A DNA stretch of 64,000 nt from Prauserella aidingensis (GCF_024171865.1 NZ_JAMTCN010000003.1:62001-126000), one strand, 5' to 3'; positions 16,139-24,585 are shown, counted from the first letter of the stretch. Program-made: numbers and translations. The notes: a model not told the origin generated them from the sequence alone.

Positions 16139-17332
16139 TCAGGTGACGAGGCGGCGGACGACGGCGTCGGCGAGGAGGCGGCCGCGGTCGGTGAGCACGG
16201 CCCGGCCGCCGTCGAGGTCGCGTGTGGACAGCAGCCCGTCGGCGGCGGCGCGCCGGGCCTCCCGCGCGCCGCCGTCGTCGAGCGCGTCGAGCGGAAGTCC
16301 CTCGGCGAGGCGGAGTTCGAGCATGACGCGCTCGAGGTGCCGGTCCTCGGGCGTCAACGTCTCCTGTCCGCCGACGGGCAGCGCGCCCTCGGTGAGCGTG
16401 GCCGTGTAGCGCGCCGGGTGCTTGACGTTCCACCACCGCACACCGCCGACGTGCGAATGGGCGCCGGGGCCCGCGCCCCACCAGTCGCCGCCGAGCCAGT
16501 AGCCGAGGTTGTGCCGGCAGCGCGCCTCGTCGGAGGCGGCCCAGTTGGACACCTCGTACCAGCGCAGACCCGCCTTCTCGAGCATCGCGTCGAGCAGTTC
16601 GTAGTCGGCGGCCAGCACGTCGTCGTCGGGCATCGGGATCTCGCCCTTGCGGACCCGCCGGGCCAGCGCGGTGCCGTCCTCGACGATCAGCGCGTAGGCG
16701 GACACGTGGTCCACACCCGCCTCCAGCACGGCGTCGAGCGACGCCTGCAGGTCCTCGGTGCGCTCACCGGGCGTGCCGTAGATGAGGTCCAGGTTGACGT
16801 GATCGAACCCGGCGCCGCGTGCCTCCGCCGCGGCCTCGACGGGACGTCCCGGGGTGTGTGTGCGGTCGAGCACCCGCAGCACGTGCGGAGCCACCGACTG
16901 CATGCCGAGCGACACCCGCGTGTACCCGGCGTCCCGGATCCCTGCGAACAGTGCCGGCGAGGTCGACTCCGGATTGGACTCGGTCGTGACTTCGGCGTCG
17001 GCGGCGAGGCCGAATGACTGCCGCACGGCGTCCAGCACCGCCGCCAGCCCGTCGGGCCCCAACAGCGACGGCGTGCCGCCGCCGACGAACACCGTGTCGG
17101 CGGCGGGAGGCGTCCCGAGCCGCTGCGCCGCGAGGTCCAGTTCCCTGCGGAGGCCGTCGAGCCAGTCCTCCGGTGCCGCGCCGGAACCGAGTTCGCCCGC
17201 CGTGTAGGTGTTGAAGTCGCAGTAGCCGCAGCGGGTCGCGCAGAACGGCACGTGCACGTACACGCCGAACGGCCTCGTACCGAGCCCCTGCAGGGCCGTG
17301 TCGGGCAGGTGAAGATCGTCCGGGGTGCTCAC
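16139..17332 (-). CDS. hemW: Radical SAM heme chaperone HemW
   Basis: A 397-residue radical SAM protein. The cluster motif CATRCGYCDF (C-x3-C-x2-C, about 32-38) is followed by FVGGGTPSLL and the HemW C-terminal domain. It resembles oxygen-independent coproporphyrinogen oxidase but belongs to the HemW group, which binds and delivers heme to target proteins. The fourth cysteine position of true HemN is not seen (CGYCDFNTYT). GTG start directly after GGAGAG. In mycobacteria hemW also neighbours the sulfite-reductase cluster. Confidence 0.85.
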   Translation of the reverse strand: MSTPDDLHLPDTALQGLGTRPFGVYVHVPFCATRCGYCDFNTYTAGELGSGAAPEDWLDGLRRELDLAAQRLGTPPAADTVFVGGGTPSLLGPDGLAAVLDAVRQSFGLAADAEVTTESNPESTSPALFAGIRDAGYTRVSLGMQSVAPHVLRVLDRTHTPGRPVEAAAEARGAGFDHVNLDLIYGTPGERTEDLQASLDAVLEAGVDHVSAYALIVEDGTALARRVRKGEIPMPDDDVLAADYELLDAMLEKAGLRWYEVSNWAASDEARCRHNLGYWLGGDWWGAGPGAHSHVGGVRWWNVKHPARYTATLTEGALPVGGQETLTPEDRHLERVMLELRLAEGLPLDALDDGGAREARRAAADGLLSTRDLDGGRAVLTDRGRLLADAVVRRLVT

Positions 17333-17453
17333 CTCTCCAGTGTCCCACCGGCGGAGCGGCCGTCGTGCGGCACCGGCCTTCGCGGCTGCGCAGCGGCCTC
17401 ACTCCGCGGAAAGGATCGGCAGCTACGGGTTCACGGATGGGCGGCTCCAGGGG

Positions 17454-18434
17454 TTACGGGTCCCCGGGTGGCGGGTCCAGGGATTGCGGGGCCGGCGGTT
17501 GCGGGTCCAGGGGTTGCAGCCACGCGCCCGCCTCGTCGAGGCCGGCCACGCCGGTCAGTTCGCCGGGCAGCAGCGGCACGGTCAGCACGCCGCTCGCCCC
17601 GTCGCCGCCGAACCGTTCCCGGACGCGGGCCAGCACGGTGTGCTCCTGGTCCCGGCGACGGGCCAGCACGCCGGCCTCCTCGCCGGAGGCGACCCGGTTC
17701 ACCAGCACGGCCGCGAGCGGCACACCGGCCTCGGTGAGCTGGTCGGCGGCCCGTTCGGTCTCGGCCAGCGGCAGCCGTTCCGGCACGAGCACGAGGTGCA
17801 CTCCGGCGTCGGCACGCAGTCGGGTCTGCAGGGCCTCGAGCCGCCGCCTGCGGGACTGCAGTCGCTCCAGCAGCGGATCACGCTGCGCACCGGCCTGGCC
17901 GAGCAGTCCGTCGGCGAACCGGTCGACGTCGCGGGCCTGCTTCCGGTTGTGCGCCAGACCTTCGATCCACGGGGTGAGCAGCTCCGGTAGGCTGAGCAAC
18001 CGCAGCATGTGCCCGGTCGGGGCACTGTCGACGACCAGCAGGTCCCAGTCCTTTCCGGTGCGCTCGACGAGGTCGGTGAGCCGGTCCAGCAACGCCGACT
18101 CGACGGTCCCCGGGCTCTCGACCGCGCGACGCAGGTGTCGCTCCACGGCGGGCAGCACCTCGCGCGGCACCGCGTGCCGGGCGTCCTCGAGCACCTCGGC
18201 CACCCGCCTGCCCGCCTGTCGCTCCCCGCTGATCTCCGCGGCCAGCAGGGACTCGCCGACCGGTCGCGGCTCGTCCGACAGCGTCGCGCCGAGCACGTCG
18301 CCCAGCGAGTGCGCCGGGTCGGTCGACACGACGAGTGTGCGCACACCGCGCCGGGCCTGCCGGACGGCGAACGCCGCGGCGAGCGTCGTCTTGCCGACCC
18401 CGCCCTTGCCGCCGAAGAACCGGATCAACAGCAC
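17454..18434 (-). CDS. ArsA/Get3-family ATPase
   Basis: A 326-residue deviant-Walker ATPase. The P-loop FFGGKGGVGKTT (residues 6-17) with the signature lysine, STDPAHSLGD (switch I) and VVDSAPTGHMLRLL (switch II, about 125-138) place it in the ArsA/Get3/MinD class. Relatives pump arsenite or chaperone membrane proteins. No ars genes are nearby. GTG at 18434 lies inside the preceding CC-ending gene (10-bp overlap), so synthesis is coupled to it and to cstA. The last 18 residues are Pro/Gln-rich and encoded by degenerate 15-bp repeats. Confidence 0.85.
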   Translation of the reverse strand: MLLIRFFGGKGGVGKTTLAAAFAVRQARRGVRTLVVSTDPAHSLGDVLGATLSDEPRPVGESLLAAEISGERQAGRRVAEVLEDARHAVPREVLPAVERHLRRAVESPGTVESALLDRLTDLVERTGKDWDLLVVDSAPTGHMLRLLSLPELLTPWIEGLAHNRKQARDVDRFADGLLGQAGAQRDPLLERLQSRRRRLEALQTRLRADAGVHLVLVPERLPLAETERAADQLTEAGVPLAAVLVNRVASGEEAGVLARRRDQEHTVLARVRERFGGDGASGVLTVPLLPGELTGVAGLDEAGAWLQPLDPQPPAPQSLDPPPGDP

Positions 18435-18718
18435 ATCCCGGCGTCGCCGAACTCGTCCCGTCCCATGCGCCGGTGCCACTCGTGGAAGTCCGCAACGAGG
18501 TACGGCACGGCGTCCAGCGTTTCGTAGGCGACCGGATTGTCGACGCCCAGCGATTCGAGCAGCAGCAGCGTCCGGAGGGTGTCGTCCCTGCGGCGCGCCT
18601 CCCTGCGCAGGCCCTGCCGCCAGCGGGAGACGAGCAGCAGCTCGTGACCACGTTCGAACCGGCGCCAGCACCGGGCGAGCCGGTCGCCGAGCCGCCGCAG
18701 TCCCCCGCCCGCGGTCAC
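18425..18718 (-). CDS. Small protein ending in Cys-Cys (cory-CC-star type), CstA partner candidate
   Basis: A 97-residue basic protein (13 Arg in the first half). It contains LLLLESLGVDNPVAYETLDAVPYL-type text in the middle and ends FGDAGMCC-stop. The C-terminal Cys-Cys and the aromatic/acidic tail before it recall the cory-CC-star proteins of actinobacteria and, more distantly, YbdD/YjiX, the small CstA partner of enterobacteria that also ends RCC. GTG at 18718 overlaps the cstA stop (GTGA), and its own stop overlaps the ArsA-like start. Terminal vicinal cysteines suggest metal or thiol chemistry; this is inference. Confidence 0.7.
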   Translation of the reverse strand: MTAGGGLRRLGDRLARCWRRFERGHELLLVSRWRQGLRREARRRDDTLRTLLLLESLGVDNPVAYETLDAVPYLVADFHEWHRRMGRDEFGDAGMCC

Positions 18719-20445
18719 CGTTCGGTCAGCTCCGTCGGCTCCGGATCGCCCGCGTCGTCCCGGGCGACACCGCGCGCCCGGCGCAGCGCGAGCGCAGCCT
18801 CGACGATGAGCCACACGGCGAGCACGAAGATGATCGCATCGAGCGGCGCGAGGACCCATTCGCTCTCGGCGACGAACGTGATGAGGTTGTCGATGAGCGC
18901 CCACGTCGTCATCACGACGAGGAACACCAGCGGCACCAGCACGGCGATCGGGTTGCGCCGGTTCTTGGTGACCCACACCGCGATCACCGACAGGGCCAGG
19001 CCCGCGGTGAGCTGGTTCGTGGTGCCGAACAGCTGCCACAGCACGCCGAAGGTGTAGCCCGCGTCGCCGCCACCGGGCAGCAACGCCAGCACGAGGGGGA
19101 TCAGCACGGCGATCAGCCCCGACAACGTCAGACTGCGCGAGACCGCGCGGATGCGGACGATCTCGGCGATCTCCTGCACGATGTAGCGCTGCAGGCGCAC
19201 GCCGGTGTCCATCGTGGTCGCGGCGAAGCTGATGACGACCACGGCGGCGAACACGACGGCCGTCGCCTCGGGCACGCCGAGGTTGGCCGCGAAGTGTCCG
19301 ACGCCGTTGACGAAGTTCGACGTCGCGCCGTCCGAGGCGGTGGCGAAGTCGGAGTACGCGGCGTGCCAGTCGGCGGTGGTGGCCACGATGCCCGCGGTGC
19401 ACGCGAGGATCGACCCGAGCGCCAGCGACCCCTCGCCGACCGCACCGAAGTAGCCGACGTACCGGGCGTCGCTCTCCTTGTCGAGCTGCTTCGACGTCGT
19501 ACCCGACGACACGAGGCTGTGGAACCCGGAGATCGCGCCGCACGCGATGGTCACGAACAGCAGCGGGAACCAGCTCGGCGAATCGGCGGGGGCCTGGTCG
19601 TTGACCACGGGAGCCACGATCGTGTCCCAGCCGACGAGCACGCCGAGGCCGATCACGCCCAGCGCGATGAACAGCTGGTGGGAGTTGATGTAGTCGCGTG
19701 GCTGCAGCAGCACCCACACCGGGATGCGCGAGGCGACGAAGGTGTAGACGAACAGCAGCACGACCCAGATGTTGCGCTCGGTGAAGAGGCCGTCCTCGGT
19801 GGCGATGCCCGCCAGCGAGATGGGCAGCGCCTGGCCGAGCAGGATCGTCACGTACAGCACGACCACGCCGACGAGCGACGGGACCAGCGCGGCGCTACGG
19901 GTGCGGTAGATGTACTGGCCGATGCCGATGGCCAGCGGGATCTCCAGCAGGATCGGCAGCACGGCCTCGGGGTTGGCCACGAACAGGTTCCCGATCACCA
20001 CGGCGAACACGGCGTTCACGAGTGTCAGCAGGAAGAAGATGATCAGGAGGAACAGCACGCGGGCGCGAGTGCCCACCACCTCGCGCGTGAGCGTGCCGAT
20101 GCTCTGCGCCTTGTGCCGCACCGACACCACGATCGCGCCGAAGTCGTGCACACCCGCGGCGAAGATCGTGCCCGCCACGACCCAGATCAGCGCCGGACCC
20201 CAGCCCCAGAACACCGCGATGGCGGGACCGACGATCGGCGCGGCGCCCGCGACCGACGTGAAGTGGTGTCCGAAGAGGACGTGCCGGTTCGTGGGAATGA
20301 AGTCCACGCCGTCGCGCATCGTGTGCGCGGGTGTCGGCCGATCGTCGTCGAGTGCGTACACCCGACGCGCCAGGTACCCCGAGTAGTAGCGGTAGCCGAG
20401 GTAGAACAACACCCCGACGATCAGGACCATCACGATGGCCGGCAT
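18715..20445 (-). CDS. cstA: Carbon starvation protein CstA family transporter
   Basis: A 576-residue polytopic membrane protein. The start MPAIVMVLIVGVLFYLGYRYY and the signature NRHVLFGHHFTSVAGAAPIVGPA (about 53-75), plus GVHDFGAIVVSVRHKAQSIG, are diagnostic of CstA, and about 14-16 hydrophobic segments follow. Known members import pyruvate or peptides during carbon limitation. ATG with AAGGAA upstream. It is first gene of the cstA / CC-ending protein / ArsA-like operon and diverges from the gene at 20533 across an 87-bp gap that must hold both promoters. Confidence 0.92.
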   Translation of the reverse strand: MPAIVMVLIVGVLFYLGYRYYSGYLARRVYALDDDRPTPAHTMRDGVDFIPTNRHVLFGHHFTSVAGAAPIVGPAIAVFWGWGPALIWVVAGTIFAAGVHDFGAIVVSVRHKAQSIGTLTREVVGTRARVLFLLIIFFLLTLVNAVFAVVIGNLFVANPEAVLPILLEIPLAIGIGQYIYRTRSAALVPSLVGVVVLYVTILLGQALPISLAGIATEDGLFTERNIWVVLLFVYTFVASRIPVWVLLQPRDYINSHQLFIALGVIGLGVLVGWDTIVAPVVNDQAPADSPSWFPLLFVTIACGAISGFHSLVSSGTTSKQLDKESDARYVGYFGAVGEGSLALGSILACTAGIVATTADWHAAYSDFATASDGATSNFVNGVGHFAANLGVPEATAVVFAAVVVISFAATTMDTGVRLQRYIVQEIAEIVRIRAVSRSLTLSGLIAVLIPLVLALLPGGGDAGYTFGVLWQLFGTTNQLTAGLALSVIAVWVTKNRRNPIAVLVPLVFLVVMTTWALIDNLITFVAESEWVLAPLDAIIFVLAVWLIVEAALALRRARGVARDDAGDPEPTELTER

Positions 20446-20532
20446 GGACGTTCCTTCCCGTGAGCGACGTTGACACGGTGGTCAGGCGACGTGGGACGGT
20501 AACAGCAGTGCGACCGGCAAGGTAAGAGCGAC

Positions 20533-21588
20533 GTGAATCCCGCGCTCGGAGACTGTGGAGGCGAGGTGACGGTGGACCGGCTGCGGGAGGCTTGGCGGCG
20601 TGCCGTCACGGCGGAGTTGTGCTGGACGAACCCCGACGGCACTCCCGCCGCGATCGCCGTGACGCCCGTGGTGCGCGGCGCCGGTTCCGCCGTGCCGACG
20701 CTCTGCGCCGCCCTGCCCTACGCGCGGGCGGACGAGGTCGCGGGCCTGCGCGAGGCCGACGCCGCCGTGTTCGCCGTGACCGACTCCCGCTCACTGCCCG
20801 GTGATGCGGGCGTCCCCGAGGCCGCAGGCACCGGGTTCGCCGGCTCCGCCGACGGGGCTCCCGTTCGGACCGGGGTCGCCGCGAGCGCCGCCGTGCGGAT
20901 CGTCGACGACCTCGACGGTGAACTGTTCACCGACGAACTGCTCGACCAGGAACTGGTCAAGTACCCGCCGTCGCGCGCCCTCGCCGACAGCGTGCTGCTG
21001 CGCCGCGAGAACTGGTGGTGGCTGCCCCGCATCGTCGTGGAGCTCACCGGTCCCGCCGCGGATGCCGGCAGCGCCGGGACGATGCCGCTGCCCGCGCGCA
21101 CCGACCCCACCCGGCACGCGCTGCTCGTCGGCCCGGCAGCCTGCGCCCCCGAGCAGCCCGACACCCCGGAACTGCGCAGCTCCCCGGAGCTGCGCCGTGT
21201 CCCCGAACTGCGCAGTGTCCCCGACCTGCGCCGTGTCCCGGAACTGCGCAGTGTCGACGTCGGTGCCGATGCCGCGCCGCACCCCGCGATGCCGTCCGGG
21301 GTGGCGACGGTGCGGGAGCTGACCGGTGAACCGCTGCCGCCGGCGCCCGGCGGCGCGCTGGTGTTCGGCTACGACTACACGATGCCGGATCTCGAACGGT
21401 GGGAAGCGTGGTCGCTGACGGGGACGGTCGACGGCGAGCGGCTGGCCGTCGACGCCCGCACCGGAGCACCCGGCGCGGACCTGCGCACCCTCGGCCTGCT
21501 GGCACGCACCCGGCGGCACCGCGCTCTCGCGAAGGCGTGCCGGGCCGGCGTCCGCGCCGCGGAAGGCCGCCCCCAGCCCGCTCCCTGA
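20533..21588 (+). CDS. Hypothetical protein with PELR hexapeptide repeats, possible flavin split-barrel start
   Basis: A 351-residue protein that I cannot assign. The first 80 residues (REAWRRAVTAELCWTNPDGT... ADAAVFAVTDSRS) have the strand pattern of FMN-binding pyridoxamine-phosphate-oxidase-like barrels, a weak impression only. Residues 117-165 include FTDELLDQELVKYPPSRALA and a Trp-rich ENWWWLPRIVVEL. A repeat linker PELRxV follows, then FGYDYTMPDLERWEAWSLTG. The first GTG is listed; GTG at 20566 or 20572 is better placed behind GGAG and may be the true start. Divergent from cstA. Confidence 0.6.
   Translation: MNPALGDCGGEVTVDRLREAWRRAVTAELCWTNPDGTPAAIAVTPVVRGAGSAVPTLCAALPYARADEVAGLREADAAVFAVTDSRSLPGDAGVPEAAGTGFAGSADGAPVRTGVAASAAVRIVDDLDGELFTDELLDQELVKYPPSRALADSVLLRRENWWWLPRIVVELTGPAADAGSAGTMPLPARTDPTRHALLVGPAACAPEQPDTPELRSSPELRRVPELRSVPDLRRVPELRSVDVGADAAPHPAMPSGVATVRELTGEPLPPAPGGALVFGYDYTMPDLERWEAWSLTGTVDGERLAVDARTGAPGADLRTLGLLARTRRHRALAKACRAGVRAAEGRPQPAP
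21166..21255 (+). repeat. 18-bp in-frame tandem repeat, five copies
   Basis: Five units of 18 bp (CCCGAACTGCGCAGTGTC with substitutions) encode PELRSS, PELRRV, PELRSV, PDLRRV and PELRSV inside the hypothetical protein at 20533. The alternation of CGC-AGT and CGC-CGT suggests a 36-bp higher-order duplication. Confidence 0.8.
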
Positions 21589-21671
21589 GCCGGCCTCGTC
21601 GCAGGTGACGTTGCTCCCACGATGCGGACGTCCCTGGACCACCCTGTGAACACCGTGGCAAGGTAATCGTC

Positions 21672-21758
21672 GTGACTGTGACGACCGCCGGTGTGGCCCT
21701 CGTGGTACGACGCCACGTGGACTACCTGCGTGTCTCCAGCAGTCTGTGCCGGCCCTGA
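21672..21758 (+). CDS. Leader peptide of the sulfate-assimilation operon
   Basis: A 28-codon reading frame starting GTG after AAGG at 8 bp. It ends VVRRHVDYLRVSSSLCRP-stop. The RRHVDxLRVSSxLC text is the hallmark of the short putative leader peptides found before cysteine and sulfur genes in actinobacteria. Shorter starts (GTG 21678 or 21702) are possible. The frame ends 274 bp before sirA; the region between contains small hairpins, for example GCCTGC-CGGC-GCAGGC at 21826-21841. A ribosome paused at the SSSLC codons would be a natural sensor of Ser/Cys supply. Mechanism inferred. Confidence 0.65.
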   Translation: MTVTTAGVALVVRRHVDYLRVSSSLCRP

Positions 21759-22032
21759 CCGCGACGCGCCGCTCCCTGCTCAACCGCAGCCGCACGTCGA
21801 GCGCGCACCGGGCCGCACCCGGTCCGCCTGCCGGCGCAGGCCGATGCCACCGCACATCGCCCCGCCCACCAGGACGGTCCCCTGGTCACCGACGCCCACT
21901 TGGCCCCACCGCGCGCACGTCCCGGCACCGGTCACGAGCGGCAGCACCGCGCCCGGTCGTCCCGCACGACCCCGGCCCCGAACGCCCAGCCCGAACCGCC
22001 GCCGAACACACACCGCCCTGGAGGACACCGCC

Positions 22033-23715
22033 ATGGCCGCCGAGACAGGCCGACCCGCCCGCCCGAAGAAGCGCCGCGGGGAGGGCCAGTGGGCCCTGGG
22101 TTACCGCGAGCCGCTGAACCCCAACGAACGTTCGAAGAAGGACGACGCGCCCCTGAACGTGCGGGCGCGTATCGAGAACATCTACGCCCACACCGGTTTC
22201 GACGGCATCGACCCGGGTGACCTGCGCGGCCGGTTCCGCTGGTTCGGCCTCTACACCCAGCGCAAGCCCGGGATCGACGGCGGCCGCACCGCCACGCTCG
22301 AGCCCGAGGACCTCGACGACAAGTACTTCATGCTGCGAGTTCGGCTCGACGGCGGCGCGCTGACGACCCGCCAGCTCGCCGTCCTGGGTGAGATCTCGCA
22401 GACCTACGCCCGCGACACCGCCGACATCACCGACCGGCAGAACATCCAGTACCACTGGATCCGCGTCGAGGACATGCCCACGATCTGGCAGAAGCTGGAG
22501 GACGCGGGCATGACGACCATGGAGGCCTGCGGCGACAGCCCGCGCGTCATCCTCGGCTCCCCCGTGGCGGGTATCTCCGCCGACGAGGTCATCGACGGCA
22601 CGCCCGCGATCGACGAGATCAAGCGCCGGTTCGTCGGCGACCCGACCTTCGCGAACCTGCCGCGGAAGTTCAAGACGGCCGTCTCCGGCCAGCAGGACGT
22701 GGCGCACGAGATCCACGACGTCGCGTTCGTGGGTGTCGAGCATCCCGAGCACGGCCCCGGGTTCGACGTGTGGGTCGGCGGGGGTCTGTCGACCAACCCG
22801 ATGATCGCCAAGCGCCTCGGCGTGTGGGTGCCGCGCGACGAGGTGCCGGACGTGTGGGAAGGCGTCATCAGCATCTTCCGTGACTACGGGTACCGGCGGC
22901 TGCGCTCGCGTGCCCGCATCAAGTTCCTGGTCAAGGACTGGGGTCCGGAGAAGTTCCGCGAGGTGCTCGAGACCGAGTACCTGAAGCGCACGCTCATCGA
23001 CGGCCCCGCCCCGGAGGTCCCGGCGCGGCCGATCGACCACATCGGCGTGCACGAGCAGACCGACGGCCTGCGTTACGTCGGCGGGGCGCCGGTCGCTGGC
23101 CGCGCGTCCGGGTCGCTGCTGTTGTCGGCCGCGAAGGCCGCCGAGCGCGCCGGTTCGGGCCGGGTACGGCTGACACCGCAGCAGAAGCTGGTCGTGCTGG
23201 ACGTGCCGGAGTCCGAGGTCGCCACGCTGCAGGCCGAGCTGGCCGAGGCGGGCCTGGACACGACGCCGTCGCCGTGGCGGCGCAACGTGATGGCCTGCAC
23301 CGGCATCGAGTTCTGCAAGCTGGCGATCGTCGAGACGAAGAAGCGCGCCTCGGACCTGGTGGCCGAACTGGAGCAGCGGCTGGCCGACCTGCAGGACGGC
23401 CTCGACGACCCCGTGTCCGTGCACCTGAACGGCTGCCCGAACTCGTGCGCGCGGATCCAGGTGGCCGACATCGGCCTCAAGGGCCAGATCGTCACCGACG
23501 CCGACGGCAACCAGGTCGAGGGCTTTCAGGTGCATCTCGGCGGAGGCCTCGGGCTGGACGCGGGATTCGGCCGTAAACTGCGTGGTCATAAGGTCACGAG
23601 CGACGAGCTCACCGACTATGTGGAGCGGGTCGTGAGGAACTATCTGAACCAGCGCGACGAGGGCGAGCGGTTCGCCCAGTGGGTCGTGCGCGCAGAGGAA
23701 GCCGATCTCACGTGA
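22033..23715 (+). CDS. sirA: Ferredoxin-dependent assimilatory sulfite reductase
   Basis: A 560-residue siroheme/[4Fe-4S] reductase with two ferredoxin-like halves. The cluster and siroheme cysteines are in MACTGIEFCKLA (C-x5-C, about 420) and LNGCPNSCAR (C-x3-C, about 468). DITDRQNIQYHWIR (about 134-147) is the siroheme-pocket segment of the sulfite/nitrite reductase family. Its place before cysH, cysDN and a sirohydrochlorin chelatase argues for sulfite, giving sulfide. ATG at 22033 follows GGAGG. In-frame codons run far upstream to 21691 but overlap the leader region and are not used. Confidence 0.9.
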   Translation: MAAETGRPARPKKRRGEGQWALGYREPLNPNERSKKDDAPLNVRARIENIYAHTGFDGIDPGDLRGRFRWFGLYTQRKPGIDGGRTATLEPEDLDDKYFMLRVRLDGGALTTRQLAVLGEISQTYARDTADITDRQNIQYHWIRVEDMPTIWQKLEDAGMTTMEACGDSPRVILGSPVAGISADEVIDGTPAIDEIKRRFVGDPTFANLPRKFKTAVSGQQDVAHEIHDVAFVGVEHPEHGPGFDVWVGGGLSTNPMIAKRLGVWVPRDEVPDVWEGVISIFRDYGYRRLRSRARIKFLVKDWGPEKFREVLETEYLKRTLIDGPAPEVPARPIDHIGVHEQTDGLRYVGGAPVAGRASGSLLLSAAKAAERAGSGRVRLTPQQKLVVLDVPESEVATLQAELAEAGLDTTPSPWRRNVMACTGIEFCKLAIVETKKRASDLVAELEQRLADLQDGLDDPVSVHLNGCPNSCARIQVADIGLKGQIVTDADGNQVEGFQVHLGGGLGLDAGFGRKLRGHKVTSDELTDYVERVVRNYLNQRDEGERFAQWVVRAEEADLT

Positions 23716-23873
23716 GTGAGGCCACTCCCTCGAGGGCGACGCCCATGCACTGCCCGTACTGTGCCGACGAGGATCTCCGTCCGGAAGACGACGGTGCATG
23801 GCTGTGCACGTCCTGTCGGCGGGTGTTCACAGTGACCTTCATCGGACTGCGCATTCCGGAGGTAAAGCGATGA
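23712..23873 (+). CDS. Small zinc-ribbon peptide between sirA and cysH
   Basis: A 53-residue peptide with two CxxC pairs: MHCPYCADEDL and WLCTSCRRVF, 17 residues apart, followed by a hydrophobic/basic tail. GTG at 23712 overlaps the sirA stop (GTGA), and its stop overlaps the cysH ATG, so it is made in step with both. Peptides of this kind sit at the same place in other actinobacterial sulfate operons. It may bind Zn or a Fe-S cluster; a role as electron carrier or assembly factor is unproven. Confidence 0.7.
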   Translation: MSEATPSRATPMHCPYCADEDLRPEDDGAWLCTSCRRVFTVTFIGLRIPEVKR

Positions 23874-24574
23874 CCGCGACAAGGACGGCCGAGGAGCTGC
23901 AGGCCCTCGCCGAACGAGCGTCCGGCGAACTGGCGGAGGCCACCACCGAGGAGGCGATCCGGTGGGCGGTCGAGCAATTCGGCGACGATCTGATCGTCGC
24001 GTCGAATATGCAGGACGCCGTTCTGGTCGACGTCGTCACCAAGGTCAAATCGGACATCGACGTGCTTTTTCTCGAAACGGGCTACCATTTCGCGGAAACA
24101 CTCGGCGTGCGTGACGCGGTGGCGACGATCTATCCCGATGTGCGCATCGTCAACGCACAGGCCGAGCAGAGCGTGGCCGAACAGGACGCGGAATACGGTC
24201 CGAAATTGCACGACCGGGACCCCACCCAGTGCTGCCACCTGCGGAAAGTCGTTCCGCTGCGTAACACGCTGGCCGACTATTCCTGCTGGATCACCGGCGT
24301 CCGCCGCGTGGATGCACCCACCAGAGCGAACACGCCGATCGTGACATGGGACGATCGGAATGGCCTGGTGAAGGTGAACCCGATCGCGGCCTGGACCGAC
24401 GACGAGTTCAACGGCTACATCGACGAGCACGGGATTCTGCAGAATCCGCTGGTCCACGAGGGGTACCTCTCGATCGGCTGCGCCCCGTGCACCGCGAAGG
24501 TCGCGCCGGGCGCCGACCCACGCAGTGGTCGCTGGGCCGGCAAGTCCAAGACTGAGTGCGGGCTGCACGCCTGA
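23870..24574 (+). CDS. cysH: Phosphoadenylyl/adenylyl-sulfate reductase (APS reductase type)
   Basis: A 234-residue reductase of the PP-loop family. DLIVASNMQDAVLVDV replaces the usual SxQ substrate loop (about 40-55). FLETGYHF is near 69. The cysteine pairs TQCCHLRK (about 122) and CAPCTAK (about 204) bind the [4Fe-4S] cluster that marks APS-specific reductases. The catalytic C-terminal Cys is in TECGLHA. ATG follows GGAGG at 7 bp. It reduces adenylylsulfate to sulfite with thioredoxin and feeds SirA. Confidence 0.9.
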   Translation: MTATRTAEELQALAERASGELAEATTEEAIRWAVEQFGDDLIVASNMQDAVLVDVVTKVKSDIDVLFLETGYHFAETLGVRDAVATIYPDVRIVNAQAEQSVAEQDAEYGPKLHDRDPTQCCHLRKVVPLRNTLADYSCWITGVRRVDAPTRANTPIVTWDDRNGLVKVNPIAAWTDDEFNGYIDEHGILQNPLVHEGYLSIGCAPCTAKVAPGADPRSGRWAGKSKTECGLHA

Positions 24575-24585
24575 GGAAGGATGTC

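Noticed and set aside
18425-18718. Annotation of the CC-ending protein as YbdD/DUF466
   Set aside because: Only the terminal Cys-Cys and a vague tail pattern agree; length and the rest of the sequence differ, so it is described as CC-ending instead.
17365-20463. A 1032-codon plus-strand frame opposite cstA and the ArsA-like gene
   Set aside because: Shadow of the minus-strand genes; His/Arg/Asp-rich text with no domain.
22033-23715. SirA read as a nitrite reductase (NirA)
   Set aside because: The two are hard to tell apart by motif, but the operon with cysH, cysDN and a siroheme chelatase, and no nitrate genes, favours sulfite.
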